Assembly: GCF_049680855.1 (NCBI RefSeq)
Contig: NZ_JBMPGS010000001.1
Span: forward strand, 124,001-188,000
Source: Salinimicrobium sp049680855
Lineage (GTDB): Bacteria; Bacteroidota; Bacteroidia; Flavobacteriales; Flavobacteriaceae
Direction: 5' to 3'
Length of the DNA stretch: 64,000 nt
The position numbers and the translations under genes were made by a program. How positions within the stretch are numbered: position 1 is the first letter of the stretch; each line of letters begins with the position of its first letter. The notes under the pieces are model-generated. The model did no database searches, was not told the origin of the DNA, and worked only from the letters and a program-made list of their open reading frames with translations. Shown one piece after another: positions 41,763 through 51,163 of this stretch.

Positions 41763-42077
41763 ATGATCACAAGAATTTGGCACGGCTACACCAGCAGGGA
41801 AAATGCAGATAAATATGAAAAATTAGTGGAACAGGAGATCTTCCCTGAAATTCAGGCGAAAAACATAAAAGGTTATCGCGGCGTGCAGCTGTTGCGAAGA
41901 GATCTTGAAGATGAAGTGGAATTTACCACGCTTTTGTGGTTTGACGATCTTGACTCGGTAAAAAAATTTGTAGGTGAAGATTATGAAACAGTTTACGTTC
42001 CCGACAAGGCGCGACAGGTTTTATCGCGCTTTGACCAAAGAACGGTTCACTGCGAGCAAAGATATAGCAGCATGTAG
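41763..42077 (+). CDS. ABM-domain (antibiotic biosynthesis monooxygenase-like) protein
   Basis: A 104-residue dimeric alpha/beta-barrel (ABM) protein: MITRIWHGYTSRENADKYEKLVEQEIFPEIQ near the N-terminus and EVEFTTLLWFDDLDSVKKFVGEDYETVYVPDKARQVL in the middle. Homologues are small heme-degrading or quinol oxygenases, but many are uncharacterised. It is a short gene before the M23 lipoprotein gene (37 nt), same strand. No function assigned. Confidence 0.8.
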   Translation: MITRIWHGYTSRENADKYEKLVEQEIFPEIQAKNIKGYRGVQLLRRDLEDEVEFTTLLWFDDLDSVKKFVGEDYETVYVPDKARQVLSRFDQRTVHCEQRYSSM

Positions 42078-42113
42078 TTCCAAAAATGGCATAATTTCTG
42101 CTTTTTCTGATAC

Positions 42114-43262
42114 GTGAAAAAGAAACAGACTGTACTTCAAATATTTGCAGGGGTGATATTTATTGCTCTTGTTATTTCATCCTGCTCCAGGATCAATAAA
42201 GTCAAAGATCTTGTAATCAATCCTTCTGCGAGGGAAATCTATTCCCGGGAGTTCAAGGAAAATCCCCAGCAGTATGCAATTTGGGAAAAGCAGGCCGAAA
42301 ATGCCCTTTTTGACTCCTTAGCAGTGAACCTTCCATACGCTGAGAACGGTATTTTCACCCCGGGATCCTTCCCGATATACGCTTACGATATCGCCTTGAA
42401 TCCCGGGGAAAGAATAAATGTGGATATAGATACAGACAGTGCACAAACGCGTGTTTTTATTGATCTCTATGAGCAGCAAGATGATTCTCTAAAAACTTTC
42501 AAGCACCTGAAGAGTGCAGATCTGGAAGCTTCTGCCCTCGCTGAAGAAATTACTCAACCCGGAATCTATAAGATCGTCATCCAGCCCGAAATAAATGCTA
42601 ATACTCCATTTGATCTACAGTTGTATCGCGAACCGGTATATAAATTTCCGGTGGCGGCGAAAAAAAGTAAAAATATTCAGAGTTTTTGGGGTGCCGTAAG
42701 AGATGGTGGCCGCAGAAGCCATGAGGGGGTTGATATTTTCGCTCCGCGTGGCACTCCTGTAATAGCAGCCACTTCGGGTCGTGTCACCAGAACAGGCAAC
42801 AGAGGGCTTGGCGGAAAACAGGTTTGGCTTAGGGATGGAAAAAGGGGCAATTCTCTTTACTATGCACACCTGAACAGCATCATTGCTACTTCGGGACAAC
42901 GTGTGTCTCCGGGAGATACCCTTGGACTCGTTGGAAATACAGGAAACGCACGTACCACTCCGCCGCACCTGCACTTCGGAATCTATAAAGGCTACAGAGG
43001 CGCCGTGGATCCCTTCAACTACATAGCCGAAACAGAACCACCTGTAACTCGGGATGTATCAGCCGAAAAATTTTCAGAATTTCTTGTGGTCACTGGAGCA
43101 CGAGCCAATCTTCGCGGTGGACCTTCCACCAATTTCCCTGTCCTGGGTCAATTACAAGCACAAGATACGCTGCAATTCCTTGGAAAAGCTAAGGACTGGT
43201 ATCATATTCGTACTAACCAAAAAAGATCGTTTATTCACGAAAGTCTGGTGTCGCCTATTTAA
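42114..43262 (+). CDS. M23 peptidoglycan endopeptidase lipoprotein with SH3 domain
   Basis: A 382-residue lipoprotein starting at GTG, with lipobox ISSC (Cys 24). The M23 domain (about residues 190-300) has HEGVDIFAPRGTPV with zinc His and Asp, and the second zinc motif PPHLHFG. An SH3-like module (about 325-380) reads GARANLRGGPSTNFPVLGQLQ. It should cut peptide cross-links of peptidoglycan. No coiled coil or catalytic loss is visible. Confidence 0.9.
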   Translation: MKKKQTVLQIFAGVIFIALVISSCSRINKVKDLVINPSAREIYSREFKENPQQYAIWEKQAENALFDSLAVNLPYAENGIFTPGSFPIYAYDIALNPGERINVDIDTDSAQTRVFIDLYEQQDDSLKTFKHLKSADLEASALAEEITQPGIYKIVIQPEINANTPFDLQLYREPVYKFPVAAKKSKNIQSFWGAVRDGGRRSHEGVDIFAPRGTPVIAATSGRVTRTGNRGLGGKQVWLRDGKRGNSLYYAHLNSIIATSGQRVSPGDTLGLVGNTGNARTTPPHLHFGIYKGYRGAVDPFNYIAETEPPVTRDVSAEKFSEFLVVTGARANLRGGPSTNFPVLGQLQAQDTLQFLGKAKDWYHIRTNQKRSFIHESLVSPI

Positions 43263-43267
43263 TTCCT

Positions 43268-44302
43268 TTATGGCGCCGGATTTGGAATAGCAGTGTGAAT
43301 AGCATCAATTTCTGTTAAAACTTCTTCAGAAAGTTCAACGTGGATGCTGTCAATATTTTCTTTTAACTGGTCTATTGAAGTTGCCCCAATAATATTACTG
43401 GTGACAAAAGGCTGCCGGTTTACAAAGGCCAGTGCCATTTGCGCCGGATTCAATTCATACTTTTTCGCAACCTCAACATATCTTCTTGTGGCTTCCACCG
43501 CCTGCGGATTCGAATACCGGCTGTACTGCGGAAATAAAGTAAGGCGGGAATTTGCCGGCTTGTCGTCAAGATACTTACCGCTAAGAGTACCCATTCCCAG
43601 CGGGGAGTAAGGCAGCAAACCAATATTCTCCCGGTGCAGAATTTCTGTAAGACCCACTTCGTCCTTCCGGTTTAACAGGCTGTACGGGTTTTGAACGCTA
43701 CTTATCTTTGGTGCTCCGTTTCTTGCCTCCTCCACACACCTCATCACGCCGAAAGGTGTTTCATTTGACAAACCAATTTTCCTGATCTTGCCTTCCCGAA
43801 TAAATTCTTCAAGGTGATGCAAGATTTCTTTAAAATTATCCTGCCACTCTTCTGAAGGATCTATTTCATAATCCAGTTTTCCGAAGAAATTTGTACTTCT
43901 CTCAGGCCAGTGAAGTTGGTAAAGATCAAGATAATCTGTTTGCAGCCTTTCTAAACTGCCGTGAAGTGCTTTGGAAAGTGATTCTTTTGTATAATCGAGG
44001 GTTGGACGAATATGCTGCATAGATTCCCCCGGCCCCACTATTTTTGATGCTAGGACGACCTTTTCCCGGTTGCCCGTCTTTTTCAGCCAGGAACCTATGA
44101 TCTTTTCAGTACTCCCCTGCGTTTCGGGGCGGGCAGGCGTAGAATACATTTCGGCGGTGTCGATGAAGTTCACTCCCTGCTCCAGGGCGTAATCCAGTTG
44201 TTCATGGCCTTCGGCTTCGCTGTTTTGCTGTCCCCAGGTCATACTGCCTAAGCATATCTTACTTACTTTAATCTCAGAATTGGGTAAGGTGGTATATTTC
44301 AT
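43268..44302 (-). CDS. Aldo/keto reductase (Tas-like)
   Basis: A 344-residue TIM-barrel NAD(P)H oxidoreductase. Catalytic tetrad: Asp48 and Tyr53 in FIDTAEMYS, the Lys in VVLASKI (about 83) and the His in LYQLHWP (about 129). The C-terminal ATSIDQLKENI cofactor loop and final AIHTAIPNPAP are typical of the Tas/YajO-like group. Convergent with the M23 gene, 5 nt apart. Confidence 0.92.
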   Translation of the reverse strand: MKYTTLPNSEIKVSKICLGSMTWGQQNSEAEGHEQLDYALEQGVNFIDTAEMYSTPARPETQGSTEKIIGSWLKKTGNREKVVLASKIVGPGESMQHIRPTLDYTKESLSKALHGSLERLQTDYLDLYQLHWPERSTNFFGKLDYEIDPSEEWQDNFKEILHHLEEFIREGKIRKIGLSNETPFGVMRCVEEARNGAPKISSVQNPYSLLNRKDEVGLTEILHRENIGLLPYSPLGMGTLSGKYLDDKPANSRLTLFPQYSRYSNPQAVEATRRYVEVAKKYELNPAQMALAFVNRQPFVTSNIIGATSIDQLKENIDSIHVELSEEVLTEIDAIHTAIPNPAP

Positions 44303-44331
44303 AAGTGTACTTCAAAAATTTGGTAAAAAAA

Positions 44332-45300
44332 TTATTCAATTTCATTTAGCAGGCGCGAAATTTCGTCCAGTTTGGGTGTAAGAATGACTTCAATTCTCCT
44401 GTTTCTCGCCCTGCCTTCCGCAGTATCATTGGTGGCCACAGGGGCATATTCGCCTCTCCCGGCAGCCGTAAGATTTTGTGCGTCAATGTTGCCGTTTTCC
44501 CGAAGGATCTGCACAATAGAAGTCGCTCTTTTTGTTGAAAGGTCCCAGTTGTCTTTCAGCTGACCGCTGCCGCCGTAGGGCACATTGTCTGTATGCCCTT
44601 CAATAAGCACGGCAATATCGGGGTTTTGCGCCAGCACTTCCCCTAACTGCTGCACAGCGCGCCTACCTTCAGGTCCCACCGCCCAGCTTCCGGAATTGAA
44701 TAACAATTTATTCTCCATAGACACATACACTTTCCCATTGCGTTGCTCTACAGTTAATCCCCGACCTTCAAAATTAGTGAGGGCTTCAGAAAGGCTGTTT
44801 TTAAGTGCATTCATTTTTGCATCCTTTGCTGCAATTACACTTTCCAGTTCATCAACTCTTCTGGAACGAGCTGCAAGGTCTTTCTCAAGCTTTTCAAGTC
44901 GGCTTTGTTCTGCAGCGAGCGCTTTTTCCTTAGCATCAAGCTCGGCCAGTAATTCCCGGTTTCTTTTGGAATTCTCTGCGAGTGCCGAGGAACTATTAGC
45001 TTCCAGGGCGTCATAAGATGCCTTTAGCTTCTCATAACTTGCCTTGGTGGCTGCATATTCCTCCTGTAAACGATCTCTTTCCCTCACGGTAGCCTCATAT
45101 TCCAGTTGCAGGTTTTCCAGGTCCTGTTCATTACGAGCATTTCTGTCTGTTAATTGCTGCAAATCTGAAGAAAGTTGTTGATTCTCCTGTTCAAGCCCAG
45201 CATAACGATCTTCCAAATCTTTATAAACTTTGGAGGAAACACAAGAAGAAAGCAAAAGGCTGCTTCCAATAAAGACTAACACCATCTTTTTTGACATCAT
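44332..45300 (-). CDS. OmpA-family outer-membrane lipoprotein with coiled coil
   Basis: About 322 residues from ATG 45300 (MMSKKMVLVFIGSSLLLSSC); a longer frame from TTG 45336 would run into the preceding gene. Cys in LSSC is the lipid anchor. Residues ~25-180 are a long heptad-rich coiled coil (repeated LEELEQENQQL- and AKASYEKL-type blocks). The OmpA C-terminal peptidoglycan-binding domain (about 195-315) has LIEGHTDNVPYGG and RRIEVILTP. It tethers the outer membrane to the wall. Eight-codon spacing from ExoIII. Confidence 0.93.
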   Translation of the reverse strand: MMSKKMVLVFIGSSLLLSSCVSSKVYKDLEDRYAGLEQENQQLSSDLQQLTDRNARNEQDLENLQLEYEATVRERDRLQEEYAATKASYEKLKASYDALEANSSSALAENSKRNRELLAELDAKEKALAAEQSRLEKLEKDLAARSRRVDELESVIAAKDAKMNALKNSLSEALTNFEGRGLTVEQRNGKVYVSMENKLLFNSGSWAVGPEGRRAVQQLGEVLAQNPDIAVLIEGHTDNVPYGGSGQLKDNWDLSTKRATSIVQILRENGNIDAQNLTAAGRGEYAPVATNDTAEGRARNRRIEVILTPKLDEISRLLNEIE

Positions 45301-45328
45301 AATGGGAAAATTTAAATATTGTTTGATT

Positions 45329-46090
45329 TTATTCAAGCTCCACCAGCACTGGGCAGTGGTCGCTGTGATTTGCTTCGGGTAAAATAACGGCTCGTTTCAA
45401 GCGATCCTGTAAGGGTTCTGCCACAAGATTGTAATCAATTCTCCAGCCTTTGTTCTTACCCCTTGCCCCGGCACGATAGCTCCACCAGGAATAATGATCG
45501 GGTTCGGAATTAAAGTGCCTGAAGGAATCGATAAATCCGCTGTTCATAAAGTTGTCGATCCATTCCCTTTCCACCGGAAGAAATCCTGAAGTATTTTTCA
45601 GTCTTACGGGATCATGAATATCGATTTCTTGATGACAAATGTTGTAATCCCCGCAAATAACAAGGTTTGGAATGTCCTTTTTAAGCTCATTTATATACTC
45701 CTGAAAGTCGGCCATGAACTGCAGTTTATGATCCAGCCTGGCAATGTTGGTTCCCGAAGGAAGGTACAGGCTCATTACAGAAACATCCTTAAAATCTGCT
45801 CTCAGGTTTCTGCCTTCAAAATCCATATAATCTATCCCGGTGCCATAAGTGACATTTTCGGGTTCAATTTTACTCAGGATCGCAACGCCGCTATAGCCTT
45901 TTTTAGTGGCAGGATACCAGTAGTTGTACTTATAACCAATCTCCTCAAAAATGCCGGTATCAAACTGGTCTGGGTTAGCTTTTATCTCCTGAAGACAAAG
46001 AACATCGGGGTTCGCCTGTTTCAGCCATTCTACAAATCCTTTCTTAATTGCGGCTCTTATTCCATTGACGTTGTAAGAGATTATTTTCAT
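45329..46090 (-). CDS. Exodeoxyribonuclease III (second paralogue)
   Basis: A 253-residue EEP nuclease. ATG 46090 opens MKIISYNVNGIRAAIKKGF; a longer frame (from 46147) has no family match. Motifs: LCLQEIKA, ICGDYNICHQEID and NHSDHCPVLVELE, with GWRIDYNL before the last. It resembles the ExoA/APE1-like branch, unlike the copy at 40.8 kb. Upstream of the OmpA lipoprotein gene, with a -7 box TAATTTTG ahead. Confidence 0.95.
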   Translation of the reverse strand: MKIISYNVNGIRAAIKKGFVEWLKQANPDVLCLQEIKANPDQFDTGIFEEIGYKYNYWYPATKKGYSGVAILSKIEPENVTYGTGIDYMDFEGRNLRADFKDVSVMSLYLPSGTNIARLDHKLQFMADFQEYINELKKDIPNLVICGDYNICHQEIDIHDPVRLKNTSGFLPVEREWIDNFMNSGFIDSFRHFNSEPDHYSWWSYRAGARGKNKGWRIDYNLVAEPLQDRLKRAVILPEANHSDHCPVLVELE

Positions 46091-46144
46091 ATGCTTTACT
46101 TCTGAATATTTTTTAGCAGAAAACTTTTGTTTCTCGTTGCGTTT

Positions 46145-46152
46145 CAAAATTA
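46145..46152 (-). promoter_or_regulatory. Promoter -7 element of the second ExoIII gene
   Basis: TAATTTTG on the minus strand, predicting a leader of about 48 nt. No clear -33 element. The rest of the 250-nt gap up to 46341 holds only an AAAAATGGCATTTTT palindrome (see findings). Confidence 0.4.
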
Positions 46153-46341
46153 GGATTTATGGGCCACTTTCCGTTAAACCGAAGGCTAAATTTATTCAAT
46201 GGCAGCAGTGGAAAAGTCGATGACAATTGAAAAGGTTTGATTCTTCGCCTTCTGACTTCTGAAAAAGCGTATTTCGACACTTCTTCAGTCCGAAGAAAAA
46301 TCAAGAATGCATTTTCAGAAAAGAACTCAAAAATGGCATTT

Positions 46342-49311
46342 TTAATACACAATAATCCTTTGCACTTTCCCCACTTTACGTGTTCCCACCCGAATAAGAT
46401 AGACTCCGGCGGCGGCATAGGACATATTCAATTCGTATTCGTAGGCTCTGGCAGATTTTTCAATCTTGTTTTCCACTAGTTTTTGCCCCAGAAGATCATG
46501 CACCGTAATACGCAGCGTTTCTTCGTAAGGAGTGATCATCCTAACATTAAACATTTCGTTGTCCTGACTGGAAATGATCAAATCTGCCTCGTTGAGAATT
46601 GAATCGTCAAGACTAATTGTGGAATCTGTAATTACCACCGAATAATCGTGAGTCGTTCCATATTCCATGATACTGCATGGGTCGTTAAGATCACCCTCAA
46701 AAGACGTATCACCTGCTCTTACGCGCAAAATATGTTCTCCAAGTTCGGCATTTTCGGGAATTTCGAATTCATAAACCTGAATTTCATTTTCTACGGGAAT
46801 CACTTGCCTGCTAATAAGAATTTCCTCCTCCTCAAAAGCGCCATCATCGTCAAAATCTATCCACATTGAAAATTTTTCATCTTCTTCCGAAGCATATCTC
46901 GTACGAATTCCAACTTCAAACGTTCCCACAGAACGGTCGAGATCTGTACTGTATCCCACAAAATCGTCATAACCATCACCACAGGGAATATTGAGGTTTT
47001 CAATATCTCCAAGATAAAAATGGGAAATACCATCCCCAAAACTACAGTCAGATCCCTCAGGGATACAACTTAAATTGGCAATTACCTTTTCAGTTCCATC
47101 GTTTGCCTCATCAGAATCTCCTTCAAGATTAGTTTCTGCATAAAAATTATAAACTCCCGGCACAGAAATATCTGCTCCTTCTTCAAAAGTATAAGACACC
47201 TCTTCACCAACACCTAAAGTTCCTTCATATATTTCAACGACCGGCTCAAGATCATTAATGGAGTACGCCACTGGGATATCGGTTTGGGGCTCACCTCCAA
47301 AATTTTGAATGGTTACTGTTACTTCTTCTATAGTATTTAAAGATTGCCCTGTAGTTGGTGCATCAATAGAAGTTACCCCGACATCAACCGGCAGCAGATT
47401 TTCAACTATTTCGCTATGAGCATCGTTTTCTTCGCTTTCATCGCCCTCAAGATTTGTCGTAGCAGTTACCTCGTAAATTTCTCCTTCTTCTGAAAGATCT
47501 AAGCTTCCTGAAAAAGTAAATTCTGTTTCGGAAGTCCCTGGAAGCGTGCCGGTAAAAACTTCAGTAATTGTTTCTCCATCTTCCACGGTAAATGTCACCG
47601 GGATATTGGTTTGTGTAGCAACACCAAAATTCCTGATTACCACCGTTATTTCTTCCTCTTCCCCTAATGTTGCGCTGCGAGGTGAGATAATATCAACAAT
47701 ACCCACATCGTTCATATCGTCTGGCGCCAATTCAAAAACCCCCACCCGGTTTCTTCTTTGCGAATTCACGAAATACTCCCCAATGTACCAAAAAGTAGTA
47801 TTGTCTACGGGATCAATTGTTAAATGAGCGTAATCTCCATAACGGCTGGCAGGATTAGGGCTGGGTCCTTCTACAATACTTTGCTCACGCACCGTCATTT
47901 GCCCTAAAGGATCACCTGCATAACGGCCCGTAAAACGAAGCGAAGGAAAAACAGGATTTTCAGGGTTGTCATTCATTACAGTAAATCCCAGGCCAATATT
48001 TCCATCTTCATCTATGCCAATGCTTCCGCACCAGCGATCGCTGCCATCGGGCGCGTACGTGCCTTCCTGATACACGTACCAGGGCTGGCCATCATTATCC
48101 TGTCGCAGCTCATACCACCGCACCCCAGCATGTTCTGCAGCAGATGCATCAATATCTACCACAAAATTCAATACTACAGAATTATAATCCTCAAATCTTC
48201 TATAGGGAGTCATATACATGACCGCGCCCTGCAGGGCATCCACTTCGGGTGTATCCTCTCCCGGCTGTGCCAGGTTGGTAAAAGAACCCCCGTCAAAAGT
48301 GGCGATAAAAGGAGTAACCCCTTCCGCAGGGCCCAGAATTTGTGATTCAACTATGAAGGATTGCTGAAGATCGTCCCAGTCCACATTAATTTCCCACATT
48401 TTTAAATGGTCTTCATTTACCCCGGCCCAAGCGTCATCCTGGAAATAAATTATGGGCGCATCTCCCGGAGGAGGCAACTCATCCCCGACAGCAAAAAACC
48501 CCGCCGGACTATAAAACCCGTTCGTATCAACTCCCGGCAACGGAAAACCCACATGTTGTGCCGGTTCTCCGTTCAACATCTGGTCACGCTCCAGCACATA
48601 CACGACTTCACTTGAACTGGCAGTTCTGGAATCTTTATTTGTGGTGATGTAATAGCCATCGCTCCAAACAAAATATTTAGGATAATCTGGGAAAGCGGCA
48701 CCGGTTTCAAACCTGTACGTATACCAGCCGTCATTAACGGGATCGGGTCCCTGAGAAATGGCAACTAAAAAACTGTTGGGTGTATCGCTAAATTGAGTAA
48801 TCAAAAACCTGTCTGCAAACTCATCATATAAAACAATAGGATCTCCAAGATCTTCATCCTCAAAAGTACCGCCAATACTTCGCAGGGAAGTAGGCGGGGA
48901 AAGAATATTTCCTTCTTTGTCATAGATAGCGAAAGAAGAATTCCATGCATTCACATAATGGTTTGGGCCTACAGCACCGGTAGGATCTGTAGGGGTGGAT
49001 CCTGCCGTGGCAGCATCAAAACTTAATATGGGTGCCTTAGCCTTTATTTCTCCGGGTTCAGATTGCCGGGCAGCATCTTTTGTTTTTGGATATCCCTTTC
49101 CAGGCACCACTTTATTTGATCCCCTATTCCTGGGGTTTACCACTTTATACTCTCCCGATGGTGGCAGCAAATCTTTTTTAGCAAGGGCTTCTGTATGAAT
49201 GGCACCGCTGGAACCAGTCCAAACCGGTTTTGCTTCTTCATGCTCCTGGGAAAAAGTAGTCCAGGAGAAACTAGTGAAGAGAAAAAGTAAAAAAATATAT
49301 CTTTTGAGCAT
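46342..49311 (-). CDS. Large T9SS-exported protein with CARDB, GEVED and type A sorting domains
   Basis: A 989-residue secreted protein. ATG 49311 gives a signal peptide (MLKRYIFLLFLFTSFSWTTFS-Q). Residues ~90-545 form an uncharacterised region with FAVGDELPPP and many Trp/Tyr/Gly motifs that looks like a beta-propeller. Two CARDB-like domains (about 555-660 and 665-765, each with IRNFG/IQNFGG), a GEVED-type domain (about 790-890, FSMWIDFDDDGAFEEEE) and a C-terminal T9SS type A sorting domain (about 910-989: LRITVHDLLGQKLVENK ... GVYLIRV) follow. It is probably attached to the cell surface. No enzyme motif was found. Confidence 0.88.
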   Translation of the reverse strand: MLKRYIFLLFLFTSFSWTTFSQEHEEAKPVWTGSSGAIHTEALAKKDLLPPSGEYKVVNPRNRGSNKVVPGKGYPKTKDAARQSEPGEIKAKAPILSFDAATAGSTPTDPTGAVGPNHYVNAWNSSFAIYDKEGNILSPPTSLRSIGGTFEDEDLGDPIVLYDEFADRFLITQFSDTPNSFLVAISQGPDPVNDGWYTYRFETGAAFPDYPKYFVWSDGYYITTNKDSRTASSSEVVYVLERDQMLNGEPAQHVGFPLPGVDTNGFYSPAGFFAVGDELPPPGDAPIIYFQDDAWAGVNEDHLKMWEINVDWDDLQQSFIVESQILGPAEGVTPFIATFDGGSFTNLAQPGEDTPEVDALQGAVMYMTPYRRFEDYNSVVLNFVVDIDASAAEHAGVRWYELRQDNDGQPWYVYQEGTYAPDGSDRWCGSIGIDEDGNIGLGFTVMNDNPENPVFPSLRFTGRYAGDPLGQMTVREQSIVEGPSPNPASRYGDYAHLTIDPVDNTTFWYIGEYFVNSQRRNRVGVFELAPDDMNDVGIVDIISPRSATLGEEEEITVVIRNFGVATQTNIPVTFTVEDGETITEVFTGTLPGTSETEFTFSGSLDLSEEGEIYEVTATTNLEGDESEENDAHSEIVENLLPVDVGVTSIDAPTTGQSLNTIEEVTVTIQNFGGEPQTDIPVAYSINDLEPVVEIYEGTLGVGEEVSYTFEEGADISVPGVYNFYAETNLEGDSDEANDGTEKVIANLSCIPEGSDCSFGDGISHFYLGDIENLNIPCGDGYDDFVGYSTDLDRSVGTFEVGIRTRYASEEDEKFSMWIDFDDDGAFEEEEILISRQVIPVENEIQVYEFEIPENAELGEHILRVRAGDTSFEGDLNDPCSIMEYGTTHDYSVVITDSTISLDDSILNEADLIISSQDNEMFNVRMITPYEETLRITVHDLLGQKLVENKIEKSARAYEYELNMSYAAAGVYLIRVGTRKVGKVQRIIVY

Positions 49312-49484
49312 GTGGTTTTCTAATAATAACTCTAAAATTACAGAAATTAAAATAGCCGAAACAAATAAAGAAAGATTTAACCCACAATTTTTCAGAAAAT
49401 CCTCTACAAATTTCCCATTTTTATCATACCACAGCCTCAACAATGCTCCTGAACAACAGGTAATAATTCTATTCTTAAAACCTG

Positions 49485-49531
49485 AAGAGCCACCTGCGAA
49501 AGAATTTATTATTCTTCCGCAGGCGGCTCTT
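49485..49531 (-). terminator. Long hairpin downstream of the glycyl-tRNA synthetase gene
   Basis: Arms 49485-49505 and 49511-49531 form a 21-bp stem. In minus-strand RNA it is fully paired with two G-U wobbles; on the plus strand those positions would be A-C mismatches, so the minus strand (3' side of glyS) is the functional one. It is followed by a weak GGTTTTAAG tail, so it may be a terminator or a 3' stabiliser. Confidence 0.7.
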
Positions 49532-49556
49532 ATAAGTATTCAGAAATGGCAAAAAA

Positions 49557-51098
49557 CTATTCGGTTTTAAGCCATTTTTTAAAGTTTACTTCTTTCGCAA
49601 TTATTTCTGAAAGTTCAGATATTTTCACCCTTTTTTGTTCCATAGTATCCCTAAAACGCACGGTAACCGATTTGTCGTCGAGGGAATCGTGATCTACCGT
49701 GATACATAGCGGGGTTCCAGCTGCATCCTGGCGCCTGTACCTTCTACCAATGGCATCTTTTTCGTCATACTGCACATTGAAATCCCATTTTAGCTCCTCT
49801 ACGATCTCCTGTGCCATTTCTGGCAGGCCGTCTTTCTTCACAAGAGGCAAAATTGCCGCCTTGTACGGCGCAAGTACAGCAGGAAGTTTTAAAACTGTAC
49901 GGGTACTGTTATCCTCCAGTGTTTCTTCCTTAAGCGCTGCGGAAAGTACTGCCAAAAACATCCTGTCAAGACCTATGGAAGTTTCGATCACGTAAGGAAC
50001 ATAATTTTCCTTAAGTTCAGGATCGTAAAAACGCAGTTTTTTACCCGAATGTTCTTCATGAGCCTTCAGGTCGAAATCTGTACGGGAATGGATTCCTTCC
50101 AGTTCTTTAAATCCGAAGGGATAGTTAAATTCTATATCGGCTGCGGCATTGGCGTAATGTGCCAGCTTATCGTGATCGTGAAAACGGTAATTTTCTTCCC
50201 CTAAACCTAACGACAAATGCCATTTTAGACGCACTTCTTTCCAGTGTTCGTACCATTTTAGTTCTTCCCCGGGACGAACAAAAAATTGCATTTCCATTTG
50301 CTCAAATTCGCGCATCCTGAAAATGAACTGTCGTGCAACGATCTCATTTCTAAAGGCTTTTCCGGTTTGGGCGATCCCGAAAGGAATTTTCATTCTTCCG
50401 GTTTTCTGAACATTTGAAAAGTTCACAAAAATTCCCTGAGCGGTTTCGGGACGCAGATAAAGATTTGAAGCCGACTCTGCCGAAGCTCCCAGCTTGGTTC
50501 CAAACATGAGGTTGAACTGCCTTACTTCGGTCCAGTTCTTTGATCCGGTTTCAGGGTCTGCAATTTCAAGCTCCTCGATGAGGGCCTTTACACCTGCAAG
50601 GTCTTCATTGGTGAGCGAGCGGCCAAGACGTTCCAGGATAGCTTTTCTTTCAGAAAGGTAACGCTGCACCCTGTCATTGGTATTCACAAACTGCTCTTCA
50701 TCAAAGGCATCTCCAAAGCGCTTTTTGGCTTTCTGAATTTCCTTTTGAGCTTTTTGATAAATTTTTTCGGCGTGATCTTCTACCAGAACATCGGCCCTGT
50801 ATCGCTTTTTTGAATCCTTATTGTCAATTAATGGATCGTTGAAAGCATCTACGTGGCCCGAAGCTTTCCAGGTGGTGGGATGCATAAGGATAGCGGCATC
50901 CAGGCCCACGATATTTTGATGTAACTGCACCATGCTTTTCCACCAGTACTCGCGAATGTTTTTCTTTAATTCGGCGCCGTTCTGGCCGTAATCATAGACA
51001 GCACTAAGCCCGTCATAAATTTCACTTGATGCAAAGATATACCCATACTCTTTCGCATGGGAAATCACATTTTTAAAAAGATCTTCTTGTTTTGCCAT
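49557..51098 (-). CDS. glyS: Glycine--tRNA ligase (single-chain alpha2 type)
   Basis: 513-residue class II synthetase of the archaeal/eukaryotic and Bacteroidota alpha2 type, not the alpha/beta type. Class II motifs: LRPETAQGIFVNFSNV, PFGIAQTGKAFRNEI and the FRMREFEQMEMQFF block; motif 3 in ETSIGLDRMFLAVL. The C-terminal anticodon-binding domain (about 400-510) ends DHDSLDDKSVTVRFRDTMEQKRV. It is preceded by a terminator of the next gene upstream, so it has its own transcription start. Confidence 0.96.
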   Translation of the reverse strand: MAKQEDLFKNVISHAKEYGYIFASSEIYDGLSAVYDYGQNGAELKKNIREYWWKSMVQLHQNIVGLDAAILMHPTTWKASGHVDAFNDPLIDNKDSKKRYRADVLVEDHAEKIYQKAQKEIQKAKKRFGDAFDEEQFVNTNDRVQRYLSERKAILERLGRSLTNEDLAGVKALIEELEIADPETGSKNWTEVRQFNLMFGTKLGASAESASNLYLRPETAQGIFVNFSNVQKTGRMKIPFGIAQTGKAFRNEIVARQFIFRMREFEQMEMQFFVRPGEELKWYEHWKEVRLKWHLSLGLGEENYRFHDHDKLAHYANAAADIEFNYPFGFKELEGIHSRTDFDLKAHEEHSGKKLRFYDPELKENYVPYVIETSIGLDRMFLAVLSAALKEETLEDNSTRTVLKLPAVLAPYKAAILPLVKKDGLPEMAQEIVEELKWDFNVQYDEKDAIGRRYRRQDAAGTPLCITVDHDSLDDKSVTVRFRDTMEQKRVKISELSEIIAKEVNFKKWLKTE

Positions 51099-51109
51099 AG
51101 CACAAAAAT

Positions 51110-51142
51110 AAAAAAACCGCCCTGATTCCGGTCAAGGCGGTG
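51110..51142 (-). terminator. Terminator of the coiled-coil membrane protein gene
   Basis: On the minus strand ACCGCCTTGAC...TCAGGGCGGT forms the stem, followed by TTTTTTTATTTTT, 22 nt after the stop at 51164. Confidence 0.85.
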
Positions 51143-51163
51143 ATATAATTTTAAATGAGGTTT

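Noticed and set aside
45614..46105. A 163-residue plus-strand frame over the second ExoIII gene
   Set aside because: The minus-strand frame has all EEP-nuclease motifs; this one has none.
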